In this document: one piece after another, positions 34,628 to 44,985 of the stretch
Numbering within the stretch: position 1 is the first letter of the stretch
How the letters are laid out: each line of letters starts with the position of its first letter
Program-made: the position numbers and the translations under genes
The notes under the pieces: model-generated
Told to the model about the DNA's origin: nothing
Databases searched by the model: none
What the model saw: the letters and a program-made list of their open reading frames with translations, nothing else
NCBI GenBank assembly: GCA_037127255.1
Contig: JBANSL010000013.1
Span: forward strand, 68,034,188 to 68,098,187
DNA: 64,000 nucleotides
Direction: 5' to 3'
DNA from: Persicaria tinctoria
Taxonomy: Eukaryota > Streptophyta > Magnoliopsida > Caryophyllales > Polygonaceae

Positions 34628-35797
34628 ATGGGAGACACGTATGCTTCGGTTGTGCGAAATCAGAATGGTGATAAGAGGAACCAGAATGGTGATCAGCAAT
34701 TTCAAGTGGCGTCGAATTATCCGTATGTTCTTGTGAGCTCGGACAGTCCAGGTGCACAGCTTGTTGCAGATGTGTTCAATGGAACTAACTTCCTAAGCTG
34801 GATGTGAAATGTGAAGATGGCATTGGGAGCGAAATTGAAGCTCGGATTCATTGATGGATCCATAGTGAAGCCTCCGGACGATTCTCCGAACAAGCAGAGG
34901 TGGTTGAGAGCCGACTACATGGTCCGATGCTGGCTTATCAACTCAATGGACAAATCGATCTCAGAATCGTTGATGTTTGCTGGATCTGCACGGGAACTCT
35001 GGGAAGAAATTCTAGAGAGGTATGGACAATCCAACATCCCTCTTCTTTATCATTTGAGAAAGGATCTGTGTTCTGTAAGGCAAGGTTCGGATTCTGTTGG
35101 GGATTACTTCTGGAAATTAAAGAAGATTTGGAATGAAATTGCTTGTGTTGAAGGATCACCGAGATGTATGTGTGGTATTCTGGAGAAATGTACATGTCAG
35201 GTTGTCAAGAAAATGATTGAAATGGAAGAAAGAAACAAATTGATGCAGTTTTTAATGGGACTGAATGAGGGATATGATTCGGCAAGGAACCAGGTCCTTG
35301 CAATGGATCTTGTACCTAGCCTGAATAGAGCGTTCTACATTGTTCAACAAGTTGAACATTGTGGAAGTAATCCGAGCACAAGTTCTAAGCAAGGAGATGA
35401 TGTCACTGCTCTTAATGCCAGCAGAAACCAGTCCAACAATTGGAAGAAAAATGGAGACAACAAGAAATCAAGGGGAGATTTCAAGAAATGTGACTTTTGT
35501 GGCAACAAAGGTCACATTAGAGACACTTGTTACAAGCTCCATGGGTTTCCAGTTTGTGATTTTTGTGGCAACAAAGGTCACAAGAGGGAGGCATGTTACA
35601 AGTTGCATGGATATCCAGATAAAGATCAGCATTCAAAGGGAAAGCAGTACGAGAGATCAGCTGCTAACTCAGTGGGTGTGCAGGCAGGAGACTCTCCACT
35701 TGATCAAGGAAAGGAGAGCAAGTTTGACAATGGTCTTGTCACTGCAGTATGCAAAGAAGTGATGGGGATGATGAAAGGGAAAGCAAATCCAAGTTGA
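34628..35797 (+). pseudogene. Copia gag with duplicated zinc knuckle
   Basis: From the ATG at 34628 the frame runs 389 codons with one internal TGA near 34805 (context SWM-stop-NVKMALG, where Arg is expected). The copia gag_2/3-type motif WLRADYMVRCWLINSMDKSI and REEILERYGQ-type text (LWEEILERYGQSN) follow. Two tandem CCHC knuckles are encoded by adjacent 66-bp units (35489-35554 and 35555-35620), both starting CDFCGNKGH and ending CYKLHG. Copia gags normally carry one knuckle. Apart from the single nonsense codon the gag is intact. Confidence 0.88.
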
Positions 35798-35884
35798 GAA
35801 TGATGACTGCTTTGCAGCAGCAAACTTCTCAGGTAACTATAATCCCTCTAAAGCTTTGATGATTGAGAAAATTGCTGGGAAAGA

Positions 35885-38800
35885 TTTCTAGATTGTTGAC
35901 ACGGGTGCCACTGATCATATGATATATGATTCCACTACACTTAGATATAAGCAAAAGCTTCTGAAATCGATCAATATTGCTTTGCCTGATGATTCAGCTG
36001 TGACTGTGGACACATTTGGGTTAGTTAAGTTCAGTTCAAGTCTTGTGTCAAAGAATGTGTTGTTGGTCCCTTCTTTCAAACACAATCTATTGTCTGTAGG
36101 GAGACTTCTTGAGGATTCAGGGTTAGTGGCAATGTTCACATCTGATCAGTGCTTATTTCAGGACCTTATCACTAAGAAGATTGTGGGAAGGGGACACAGA
36201 ATCAATGGCTTTTACATCATCAAGACAGAAGATGCCGGAGTTGTGATTGATGGTGACATTGGTGATTTTTTTCAGTTCAATAAAGGCTTGTAGCCAAACT
36301 ATTATGCCTGATAAAGGTCTTGAGTTAAAGCTTGTTCATGCTCGGCTAGGCCATAGTTCTATGTCAAAACTTCTACATTTGGATCAGTTTAAACACTTGG
36401 TCTGTAAGGATTTCTTTTGTGAAAGTTGTGTTCTTGCTAAACATCACAAGTCTCCATTTAATAGAAGTTCATCTCTGGCTCGAAAGCCATTTGATCTTGT
36501 TCATCTAGATCTTTGGGGTCCCTACAAATGTCAGGCTCATGACGGAGCCAAATATTTTTTGACCATCCTTGATTATCACAACATGTATACTTGGACATAC
36601 TTGCTGGCATCCAAGTTAAAGGTTCCGAACTCTATAAAGGGTTTTTTGGTGTATGTTGAGACTCAGCTTGGGTGCAAAGTCAAAACCATAAGGAGTGACA
36701 ATGGTTCAGAGTTTATCCAGGGTGCTTGCAAGGAATTGTTTACAAACATGGGCTTGGTTCACCAGAGGAGTGTTCCTGGTGTCCCTCAGCACAATGGCCG
36801 GGTAGAGCACAAGCACATGCACCTAATTGAGACTACAAGGGCCATGAGGTTGCTTGCTCACCTCCCTATTCAGTTTTGGAGTGATTGTGTCACTGTTGCA
36901 ACTCATGTTATCAATAGGTTGCCTAGTTCAGTTCTCCAATGGAAGGTTCCATTTGAGATTCTATTCAATAAAGATGCTGTCTATGATGATCTTAGGGTCA
37001 TTGGTTGTTTTTGTTTTGGCAGACGTCGTGTAACCGTTAAAGACAAGTTTGGTAAGCAAGCTGTCAAGAGTGTATTCTTTGGATATCCTGGTGGAGTCAA
37101 AACTTACAAATTACTTGATTTGGAATCAAAAACTATGTATTTCAGTAGGGATGTGATTTTCAGAGAGGACATTTTCCCTTTCTCTGAGCCTATACTGTCT
37201 CAGTTTCATTCTCCCATGCCACTTCCCATGGTCAACCCTACTACAGATGATTCTTATCCTAGTCCTATTGCTCCCAATATGAGCAATTCTATGGAGGAGA
37301 GAGCACAGAGACCTGCCCCAGCATATGTTCAAGCAATGGTTCCTGCTCCTGTACCTAGACCAGTCAGGCAAAGACATGCCCCTGCACATCTTCAAGACTT
37401 TGTGTGTCCAACCATTTCCTCTTCTCAGTCTGAAACTTTTATGGCAAGACATTTTTCTACAGAATTTGATATGTCATATTTTTCTACAGAATTTATGGCT
37501 TCTTTTAATGCCATGATGGAAGTAAAGGAACCCACTTCTTTCAAAGAAGCTTCCAAGGATCCTAGATGGGTTGAGGCCATGAGAAAAGAGATTGATGCTC
37601 TAGTGTTGAATAAAACCTGGGTGGTTACTGATTTACCAAAGGATAAGAGGGCAATTGGTTGCAAGTGGATCTTTAAGGTCAAATTCAAGCCTGATGGTTC
37701 AGTAGAAAGATTCAAGGCTAGGTTGGTAGCAAAGGGCTTTACTCAGGTGAAAGATAAAGATTACAAACTGACTTTTTCACCAATTGCAAAACTTACTACT
37801 GTTTGGTTGATTTTGGCTCTTGCTACAACTAATCATTAGGATGTTCATCAGTTAGACATCAACAATGCTTTCTTGCACGGTTTTCTGGATGAAGATGTTT
37901 ACATGAAGCTTCCTGAAGGTTTTTTTTCTGAGCATCAAGGCCAGGTTTGCAAGCTGCAGAGATCCTTATATGGTCTCAAGCAAGCTTCTCGCCAGTGGAA
38001 TTTGGAACTGTCCAAGTTCTTATTCAAGCTTGGCTTTGTGCAATCCAAGTTTGATTATTCTCTTTTCATTCATGATGATCATGGGTTACAGAACATTGTT
38101 GTGGTTTATGTGGATGATCTTTTAATCACTGGATCTAATTCTAGATTCATACAGTTCACAAAGGACAAACTTCATCAGGCTTTCACAATCAAGGATTTGG
38201 GATTGGTGAGATATTTTCTGGGAATTGAGGTTGCTCGATCTCAAAGTGGTATGTTGCTCAACCGGAGAAAGTACATTGCTGATATTATACATGATACAAG
38301 ATTAACTGATTGTAAGGAAGCTGCTTTTCCTCTTCCCTAGAGAGTTGAAGTTATCCATTGATGATGGGGAGCTATTGCCTGATCCTGAATCATACAGACG
38401 TCTGATTGGTAGGCTTTTGTATCTCAATTTGACAAGGCCTGATCTATCTTACTCGGTCTAGCATCCGAGTCAGTTTTTGAGTTCACCAAGAGTGCCTCAT
38501 ATGCAAGCTACTATACATGTGGTTCGGTACTTAAAGCATACCATTAACTGGGGTATGTTCTTCTCTAATGGGTCATCACTACATCTCTCAGCTTATAGTG
38601 ATGCTGATTGGGGTGCTTGTCAGTTTACAACTCGATCCCTATCTGGTTATTGTGTTTTCCTTGGCACTTCCCTTGTGTTTTGGAAAACAAAGAAGCAGAA
38701 AACCGTGTCCAAGTCAAGTGCAGAGTCTGAGTATAGGTGCATGTCCACTGCTGCAAGTGAGGTGGTGTGGATCACTGGCATTTTTCGAGATCTTTCCATC

Positions 38801-39065
38801 AAGGTGCCTTTGCCTATCACCTTATTTTGTGATAATAACGTGGCACAACACATAGCAGCTCATCCAGTATATCATGAGCGAACCAAACATTTAAACATTG
38901 ATTGCCATTATGTTAGGGAATGAATTGAAGAAGGAATTTTGAAGACTTCTCATGTCTCTACTTCCCTCCAGCTAGCAGACATCCTTACCAAACCTCTTGG
39001 TGAGGTTCAGCATCGATCTTTGTCCTTCCAGTTGGGCTTGGTTGACACACCCCCAAGTCCAACTT
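35885..39065 (+). pseudogene. Copia pol: protease, integrase, RT, RNase H, broken
   Basis: The protease motif VDTGATDHM (about 35894) follows a stop codon. GAG-pre-integrase HARLGHSS...CESCVLAKHH and the integrase with SDNGSEF and PQHNGRVEHKH lie in 36247-37839. RT begins at VEAMRKEIDALVLNKTW in the same frame. A stop at 37837-37839 (LATTNH-stop-DVHQLDINNAFLHG) and further breaks at about 38340 and 38460 interrupt RT, which still shows VVYVDDLLITGS. RNase H occupies 38477-38923 (SDADWGACQFTTRSLSGYC, SKSSAESEYR, YHERTKHLNIDCHYV), with a stop before its last residues. Several nonsense codons and frameshifts make pol inactive. Confidence 0.92.
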
Positions 39066-39086
39066 GATTGGGGGGGGGGGGGGGGG

Positions 39087-39348
39087 TATGAGCCTGTGTG
39101 GTGCATCTGTGCAAGTGTGGTTCGGGTTACACATAGGCTAGACATGGGTTGTTAGGATCAAAGGGTGTGGACACGTGTACGGCTGATAGTGTGAGTGGCA
39201 GTTAGCAATGTAAGGCTATAAAGCCACTGTCCAACCTCCCTTAGATGTAACAAACTCAGACACAACAAAACACAATCGAATTCCAGTTTTTCTCTTCAAT
39301 TTCTCTTCGTGTTCCATGGCGATTTGGTGAACTGTGATCCAGTTCATA
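39087..39348 (+). repeat. 3' LTR, full length
   Basis: The 262-bp LTR starts TATGAGCCTG right after a G17 polypurine tract and ends CAGTTCATA. It keeps the TATA-like GGCTATAAAGCC at about 39213-39224. Confidence 0.9.
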
Positions 39349-39582
39349 CTCTATTTGTTAATTAAAACTTGACGTTTTACTATTCATGCATGTTTTTTTA
39401 GGTGTTAAAAACTATATAGAATATTAACTGTTTAACAATTTTGTTAACAAGTTCATACTTATTACAATTAAGTATGAATTTATAAAAACAAATGTAAAAA
39501 ATGTTAATATTTTATATAATTTTTATCATTCTAAAAAAGCGTGTGTGAATAGTAAACGAAAAGTTTTAATTAATAGAGGGAG
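39349..39582. mobile_element. Stowaway-like MITE, interrupted by the copia element
   Basis: The body starts CTCTATTTGTTAATTAAAAC and ends TTTTAATTAATAGAGGGAG with TA at 39583-39584. The ends form inverted repeats of the CTCCCTCYGTT Stowaway type with TA target. The first five bases (CTCTA) are duplicated at 34385-34389, preceded by TA, so the copia element landed within the MITE tip. It is closely related to the MITE at 42580-42816. Confidence 0.88.
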
Positions 39583-39982
39583 TACAATAAATACTCCATT
39601 CGATCAGAAATATTTGATGTTTTAGGGGGTGAATTAAATTTGATCAATAATATTTGATGTTTTAGATGTAATAATTACACTCTTTTTTACTTTTGCAGTT
39701 ATAATAATATAATTTGTACTTTTTTTGGTTTTACCAAATCACATTTGTGTATAATTGTTGGGGAAAACGGGTAGCTAACACTCAATCACATATATGACTC
39801 GAATGGACAAACACTCCTTACAAACGTCACTTTGTATTAATGTACAAACTTATTTTATACAAATCTCAAAATACATCAATACACCACTCTTTTTAGACTC
39901 ACACTCTACCAACCAACCCACGGTATTACACCCACACATACTCACTCTCTTTTCACTCCTTATAACACTCACTTCTTGTACT

Positions 39983-41468
39983 CAATGTTTTAACAAAACG
40001 CTCGGCAAATGTTCAACGGTGAGGTACCGCCAAGCGCCAAGACGGTTTGGCGGCCTTATTGGCGGATTCTTGACGGTCAAAATGTTTTCTTAATATTTTT
40101 CTTATTTTTACCCCCTATATTAGGACTAGAATACATATGATATAATAAATATTCATTTCTAAAGTGTTTACTTACCATCACTACATTAACAAAACATAAT
40201 GCAAATGAAAAGTAAGTGATTAAGTCATGACCATTTTAACATTATTCAGCTTAAAACAAACAAAAAGTGCCATAAACAGTATATGTTAAGAAAAACTCAA
40301 TCCATATCATCTAAGCTTCCATCTCTTCATTTCCATATTCGTGGGCATCAATGTCCGTCCCCGAAGATTTTAGACAAGGCGCAATTTGACCCCTAATACC
40401 GGCAATGTGAAGCTTGATTCGAGTAACTCCACCACTAAATGATTTCTCACATTTCAAACATTTCCGCTTGTCTTGATTTGATGCATCAACTAACACTCCA
40501 CACTCACATCCTATATCACCACTAGATCGCTTCAATTTCGAAGCATCACTCATAGATTTTACGTTAGAAGCCATTGACAAAATAGTTTCACGGAATCTAT
40601 ACAAATAAACAAAAAAAAAACATTAATAACTTAACTTGTCGATATAGTACACAATTGAACAAAGAAAGTTACTACTGAACTAAATATATATACTCCAATT
40701 CAAAGTCCAAACTCCAAGCAAATGAAACAAGTGAGGTACTGTAATCTGTAAGGGTTTAGTGTCGACTGATCACAATTGAACAACAAACAAACACAATTCA
40801 ATTCACATACAAATATACAATTAGACGAGCAAAATTCAGAAACATATTCACATACAAATTGCAAAGCCTGTTGTACTAATCACAAATTCACAATTGCTCA
40901 GCAGCCTATTCACTCAAAATTCAAAAATAGAGATGGTTCAATTCTCTGCTCGTTTACTCAGATTCACAAACAAATTACAGTTCACAAACAAATTACAATT
41001 CACAAATTCGATCACAATTGTTGTTCTGCACTTCTGCTATTCATTTACTTGGAGCCAGTCAGATAGAGAGCGAGTGAGATAGAGAGAGAGGGAGTTACCA
41101 TCAGCGTCAACCACCAGACCTAGTGCGCTGCCACTCGCCAGTCGTGATCCACCGCACCGCCCCCAAAGAATTCAAGCACTTGAGCAGAGACGAAAGAGAC
41201 TAACTTGAAAAGGCGATTAATAAGGATTAAGGAACGAATTGAACAAAGAAAAAAGCTGTAATTTTTTTAATCCGTCCAGAACGCCAAGCCTGTCCCGTCC
41301 CGCCAAGGCCGCCAAGATCCATCCCGTGCCCGCCAATGTCTTTTGTTCCGGCCGCCAAGGCCTGCTTCCCCCAAGAACACCCCGCCAAAGCCCTTTTCGT
41401 AGCTGGAGGTGTCCGCAACCGTCTTGGCGCCGTCTTAATGGCCGTCAAGACCGAATTTTAAAACACTA
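39983..41468. mobile_element. Non-autonomous hAT element, copy 1, with a BED-finger exon
   Basis: Termini CAATGTTTTAA and the reverse complement of TTAAAACACTA match hAT-style ends. The 8-bp duplication CTTGTACT is exact (39975-39982 and 41469-41476). GC-rich subterminal words such as CGCCAAG and GGCGGCC cluster at both ends (40020-40080 and 41280-41460). The interior (1486 bp total) carries one transposase-like exon but no dimerisation domain. A second copy is at 42924-44323. Confidence 0.9.
40311..40574 (-). CDS. BED-type zinc finger exon of an hAT transposase
   Basis: From the ATG at 40574 the frame encodes 87 residues: MASNVKSMSDASKLKRSS, then KCLKCEKSFSGGVTRIKLHIAG and IAPC. The C-x2-C...GGVTRxKxHxAG...PC signature is the BED finger found at the N-terminus of plant hAT transposases and related host proteins. 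It would bind DNA in the nucleus. It ends at a TAG and no catalytic or hATC region follows in the element, so it is either a leftover first exon or a truncated DNA-binding peptide. The equivalent exon in copy 2 has a nonsense codon. Confidence 0.75.
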   Translation of the reverse strand: MASNVKSMSDASKLKRSSGDIGCECGVLVDASNQDKRKCLKCEKSFSGGVTRIKLHIAGIRGQIAPCLKSSGTDIDAHEYGNEEMEA

Positions 41469-41929
41469 CTTGTACTCACGTAGCTCTCTTCACACATCAC
41501 ACACTCCCACGTATCCCTATTTATAATGCCACCTTAGTCGGTTAAACCACCACTAACCAAGCACTAGAAATATCTAGGCCACTACCGAACCCTCTCAATT
41601 ACAAAATGTCTAGATAACTCTAGTTAGTAACACCAATTACTAGGCTTGCATCCTCCTAGATAATTCTAGATATTTCTACTACAAATTTAGACTTCCGGCT
41701 CAAGCTAATCAAACTCCTCTTTTTCTATATTTGGGCTTTAACTAAAGACCCAATTTGCAACTTTTAACCAATATTATTGGAGATATGAATTAGCTCTAAC
41801 AATAATAAAAACTTGTGATGAAAGAGTAAAAGTTATTTAATAGGGGTATTTAAATATAGAAGTGAACTAGTGGTGGCTGGTGGGTAGTCGTAGTATCATC
41901 GTATTGCAGGTCCGTCTGGAATTTGAGAA

Positions 41930-42390
41930 ATGACGGTAGAGAAGGAGTGGAAAGTTGGAATCAGCAACTCCAATTGAAGGATATAAGGTCCCCATGTTGG
42001 AATCGCCGATTTCCATTCACGCTCCGACTACGCCGATTCCGACGTCCGACCCGATTGAGACGTACTGCAAGACCTATTCTGAATTACTCGCCGTCGTTTC
42101 CGATTTACTCCCCGACTACTGTAAGCCGATTCCGAATTACTCGCTGACTACTGTAAAGCCGACTCCGAGTTGCGCCCCTCGAGTCGGCGCCGGACAACCG
42201 CCTCATCAACGTACATCAAAGTCATCGAACAGGTACCCGGCCGCCGCTTACTTCAATTTCATTTGGTTTCCTTTATTTAATGTGCTTTTTTTAATTAGGG
42301 TTCATCAGGATAGGTTAATTAGGATTAGGGTTGGGTTTTATTGCTCGTATTTTTGTTTCATCATGTGTTTGAATTGTTTTTTTTAATAGG
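41930..42390 (+). pseudogene. Truncated copy of the SUMO-like gene (exon 1 and start of intron 1)
   Basis: 42160-42385 aligns by eye with 32745-32980: CCGAGTTGC.CCCCTCGAGTC, then CAG|GTA..TGGCCGC at the exon-intron junction, then GGGTTGGGTTTTATTGCTC inside the intron. The upstream part (41955-42160) is related to exon 1, again Pro/Tyr/Ser-rich. The reading frame shifts before the splice site: GDNRLINVH-like text corresponds to PDTRLITINVN of the intact gene but in another frame. Exons 2 and 3 are missing. It is a DNA-level duplicate since intron sequence is retained. Confidence 0.85.
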
Positions 42391-42577
42391 AAAAACAATT
42401 CACCCTATCAAGGTCCATTTGGTAACCATATATGTATATTGATCAAATATCAAATATCAAATATCAGATATCGATATCAGCGATATATATGAGTATCAAA
42501 TTTGATATGATATCTATGTTTGGTATGTTACAGTATATCATAATATGAGTTTCAGATTTGGTGAAGCCCATATTATA
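42391..42577. repeat. ATC/GATAT-rich low-complexity spacer
   Basis: Repeats of CAAATATCAAATATC and GATATCGATATCAGCGATAT occur at about 42446-42500. No gene. Confidence 0.6.
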
Positions 42578-42579
42578 TA

Positions 42580-42816
42580 CTTCATCCGTTAATTAAAATT
42601 TGACGTTTTATTATTTATGCACGTTTTTTTAGGTGTTAAAAACTATATAAAATATTAACTTTTTTAATAATATTTTTAATAATTTCATACTTATTCAAAT
42701 TAATTATGAATTTATAAAATCAAATGTAAAAAAAATGTTAATATTTTATATAATTTTTATCGTTCTAAAAAAACGTGCATGAATAGTAAACGACAAGTTT
42801 TAATTAACAGAGGGAG
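42580..42816. mobile_element. Stowaway-like MITE
   Basis: The ends CTTCATCCGTTAATTAAAAT and AGTTTTAATTAACAGAGGGAG form inverted repeats flanked by TA (42578-42579 and 42817-42818). It is 237 bp and strongly similar throughout to the MITE at 39349-39582, for example GGTGTTAAAAACTATATA in both. Confidence 0.9.
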
Positions 42817-42923
42817 TAACATTTATCAATTCGGAAACAACTACATGTTATACAATATTCAATTTGGAAACAAAAACGATAAGGATTTCAAACTGTGCCA
42901 AAAAAAACCAATTACCATAAGGA

Positions 42924-43940
42924 CTGCTCTAAAAAACGCTCAGTGGATGCTGTTTGGCGGCCTTATTGGAGGATTCTTGGCGATCAAAACATTTTCTTAT
43001 TTTTACCCCCTATATTAGGACTAGAATACATATGATATAATAAGTATTCATTTCTAAAGTGTTTACCATCACTACATTAATAAAACATAATGCAAATGAA
43101 TGTTAAGTGATTAAGTCATGACCATTTTAACGTTATTCGGCTTAAAACAAACAAAAAGTGTCATAAACATATATGTTAAAAAACCCAATCCATATCCTCT
43201 AAGCTTTCATCTCTTCATTTCCATATTGGTGGGCATCAATCTCCGTCCCCGAAGATTTTAGACAAGGTGCAATTTGACCCCTAATACCCGCAATGTGAAG
43301 CTTGATTCAAGTAACTCCACCACTAAATGATTTCTCACATTTCAAACATTTCCACTTGTCTTGATTCGATGCACCAACTAACATTCCATACTCCGATCCA
43401 ATATCAGCACTAGATCGCTTCAATTTCGAAGCATCACTCATAGATTCAACGTTAGAAGCCATTAACAAAATAGTTTCAACGAATCTAAAAAAAAAAAAAA
43501 AAAAAACCAACACCATTAATCACTTAACTTGTCAATATAGTACACAATTGAACAAAGAAAGTTACTCCTAAATTAAATATATACTCCAATTCAAAGCCCA
43601 AACTCCAAACAAATGAAACAAGTGAGGTACTGTAATCTGTAGGGGTGTACTGTCGACTAATCACAATTGAACAACAAACAAACACAATTCAATTCACATA
43701 CAAATATACAATTAGACGGGCAAAATTCAGAAACCTATTCACGTACAAATCGCAAAGCCTGTAGTACTGATCACAAATTCACAATTGCTCAGCAGCCTAT
43801 TCACTCAAAATTCAAAAATAGAGATGGAAACAAATTACAATTCATAATTTCGATCACAATTGCTGTTTTGCACCTCTGCTGTTCGTTTACTTGGAGCCAG
43901 TCAGACAGAGAGCGGGTGAGACCGTCAAACAGAGAGCACG

Positions 43941-43973
<33 letters not shown>

Positions 43974-44323
43974 ATTGGTGTCAACCACCAGACCTAGTGC
44001 GCTACCACTCGCCAGTCGTGATCCACCGCACCGCCACCAGAGAATTCAAGCACTCGAGTAGAGACGGAAGAGACTAAGTTGAAGAGGCGATCAATAAGGA
44101 TTAAGGAACGAATTGAACAAAGAAAAAAGCTTTAATTTTTTTTAATCCGTCCAGAATGTCAAGCCCGTCCCGCCCCGCCAAGACCGCCAAGGTCTCCTGT
44201 TTCGGCTGCCAAGGTCTGCTTCCGCCAAGAACATCCAGTCAAGGCTCTTTTCGTAGAGGGAGGTGACCGTCAACCGTCTTGGCGCCATATCGGCGGCCGC
44301 TAAGGCCGAATTTTAGAACACTG
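42924..44323. mobile_element. Non-autonomous hAT element, copy 2, with discordant flanks
   Basis: It is homologous to 39983-41468 over nearly all its length. The ends CTGCTCTAAAAAACG and the reverse complement CAGTGTTCTAAAATTCGG fit the same TIR. The flanking 8-mers differ (CATAAGGA left, CTTATTGT right). The right flank is copia RNase H coding sequence and the left flank is not, so the two sides come from different places. It contains a (TA)n run at about 43943-43970. Confidence 0.85.
43307..43462 (-). pseudogene. BED-finger exon of hAT copy 2, nonsense mutation
   Basis: MASNVESMSDASKLKRSS...KWKCLKCEKSFSGGVT, then TGA where copy 1 has CGA (Arg). The frame would otherwise continue IKLHIAGI to about 43203. 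Confidence 0.8.
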
Positions 44324-44572
44324 CTTATTGTCACATCATAGCTTAGCAGGTTCTTCTTGTGCACAAATCAAATCTTTCAGCAACTTCTTGAGCCACAATG
44401 CTTGGTTGGCAGTTGATCCTGCTTCAATATACTCTATTTCATAAGAAGATAATATCGTTGTATCTTGATTCTTTGAGCTCTAGGTGATTGCTCCTGAGCA
44501 AAGACAAAAGAATGAACTAAGGGTGCTTTTCTATCATCAATGTATCATGCTCAGTCACTATCATTATGACCC

Positions 44573-44985
44573 TATCTCGTCCAGGGTACTCCATGGTTTC
44601 ACTATGCAAGAACTCCCAATCATTCTCTCATTAGACCATACATCTTTCTTGGTATATCCAGATAATAGGTAGGAGCATAAACTGAAACATTCTGGAGCTA
44701 CAAAGATAGTTATTAAATCATTAGCACCGCATAAAAACATTCCTCATAGGAGCAGTGTGTCTACCGATTTCACCATAGCGGCTTGTTTGAAATCATAATA
44801 TATAATACCCTATTTCTCTTTAATCGTCGAGATTTAAAAAAGAAACGGCGATATTATAAAAATCATTCAAAACCCAGAGCTAGTTGGCTCTCCCCGAAAT
44901 GCGTTGAGGCGCAGCAGTTGACTTGACATCTAGGGGTAAAGCACTATTTCGGTGCGGGCCGTGAGAGCGATACCAAATCGAGGCA
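44573..44985. other. Nuclear insertion of plastid DNA (NUPT), mosaic of at least three loci
   Basis: The copia sequence is continuous across this 413-bp insert: related copy 49688-54306 has the flanks joined. 44628-44745 (minus) encodes [20 protein letters not shown] and [11 protein letters not shown], part of plastid NdhB. 44745-44782 (minus) matches the 5' end of plastid tRNA-Leu(UAG): GCCGCTATGGTGAAATCGGT, then AGACAC.CTGCTC. About 44878-44985 (plus) is plastid 23S rRNA: CTCTCCCCGAAATGCGTTGA, GGCGCAGCAGTTGACT, CATCTAGGGGTAAAGCACT, TTTCGGTGCGGGCCG. 44573-44627 and 44783-44877 are not identified. These loci are not adjacent in plastid genomes and point in different directions. No target duplication, as expected of end-joining capture. 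Confidence 0.85.

Larger units (their letters stand above)
34390..39348 (+). mobile_element. Inactive Ty1/copia element with TA..TA LTR ends
   Basis: LTRs at 34390-34563 and 39087-39348 have ends TATGA...TCATA, a non-canonical terminus. The 5-bp target duplication CTCTA is exact (34385-34389 and 39349-39353). The primer site TAGTATCAGAGC (34564-34575) and a G-rich polypurine tract (39070-39086) sit at the expected inner positions. The element interrupts the first bases of a Stowaway MITE, whose body continues at 39354. Confidence 0.92.
39756..41801 (-). mobile_element. Solo LTR containing an hAT element
   Basis: The ends on the plus strand are TGTTGGGG and CTCTAACA, i.e. TGTTAGAG...CCCCAACA on the minus strand. 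The 5-bp duplication ATAAT is perfect (39751-39755 and 41802-41806). A minus-strand TATA box (TTATAAATAGGG, about 41513-41524) supports LTR identity and orientation. Without the nested hAT element and its 8-bp duplication the LTR is about 552 bp. No internal retroelement domain is present, so it arose by LTR-LTR recombination. Confidence 0.88.

Noticed and set aside
42924..44323. A classic 8-bp target duplication for hAT copy 2
   Set aside because: The flanking 8-mers CATAAGGA and CTTATTGT do not match and the flanks are of different origin.
44745..44782. A tRNA-Leu gene
   Set aside because: Only the 5' half is present and it is joined to ndhB sequence; it is part of the plastid insertion.
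44878..44985. A functional ribosomal RNA gene
   Set aside because: Only about 100 bases of a plastid-type 23S rRNA are present, embedded in a copia element.
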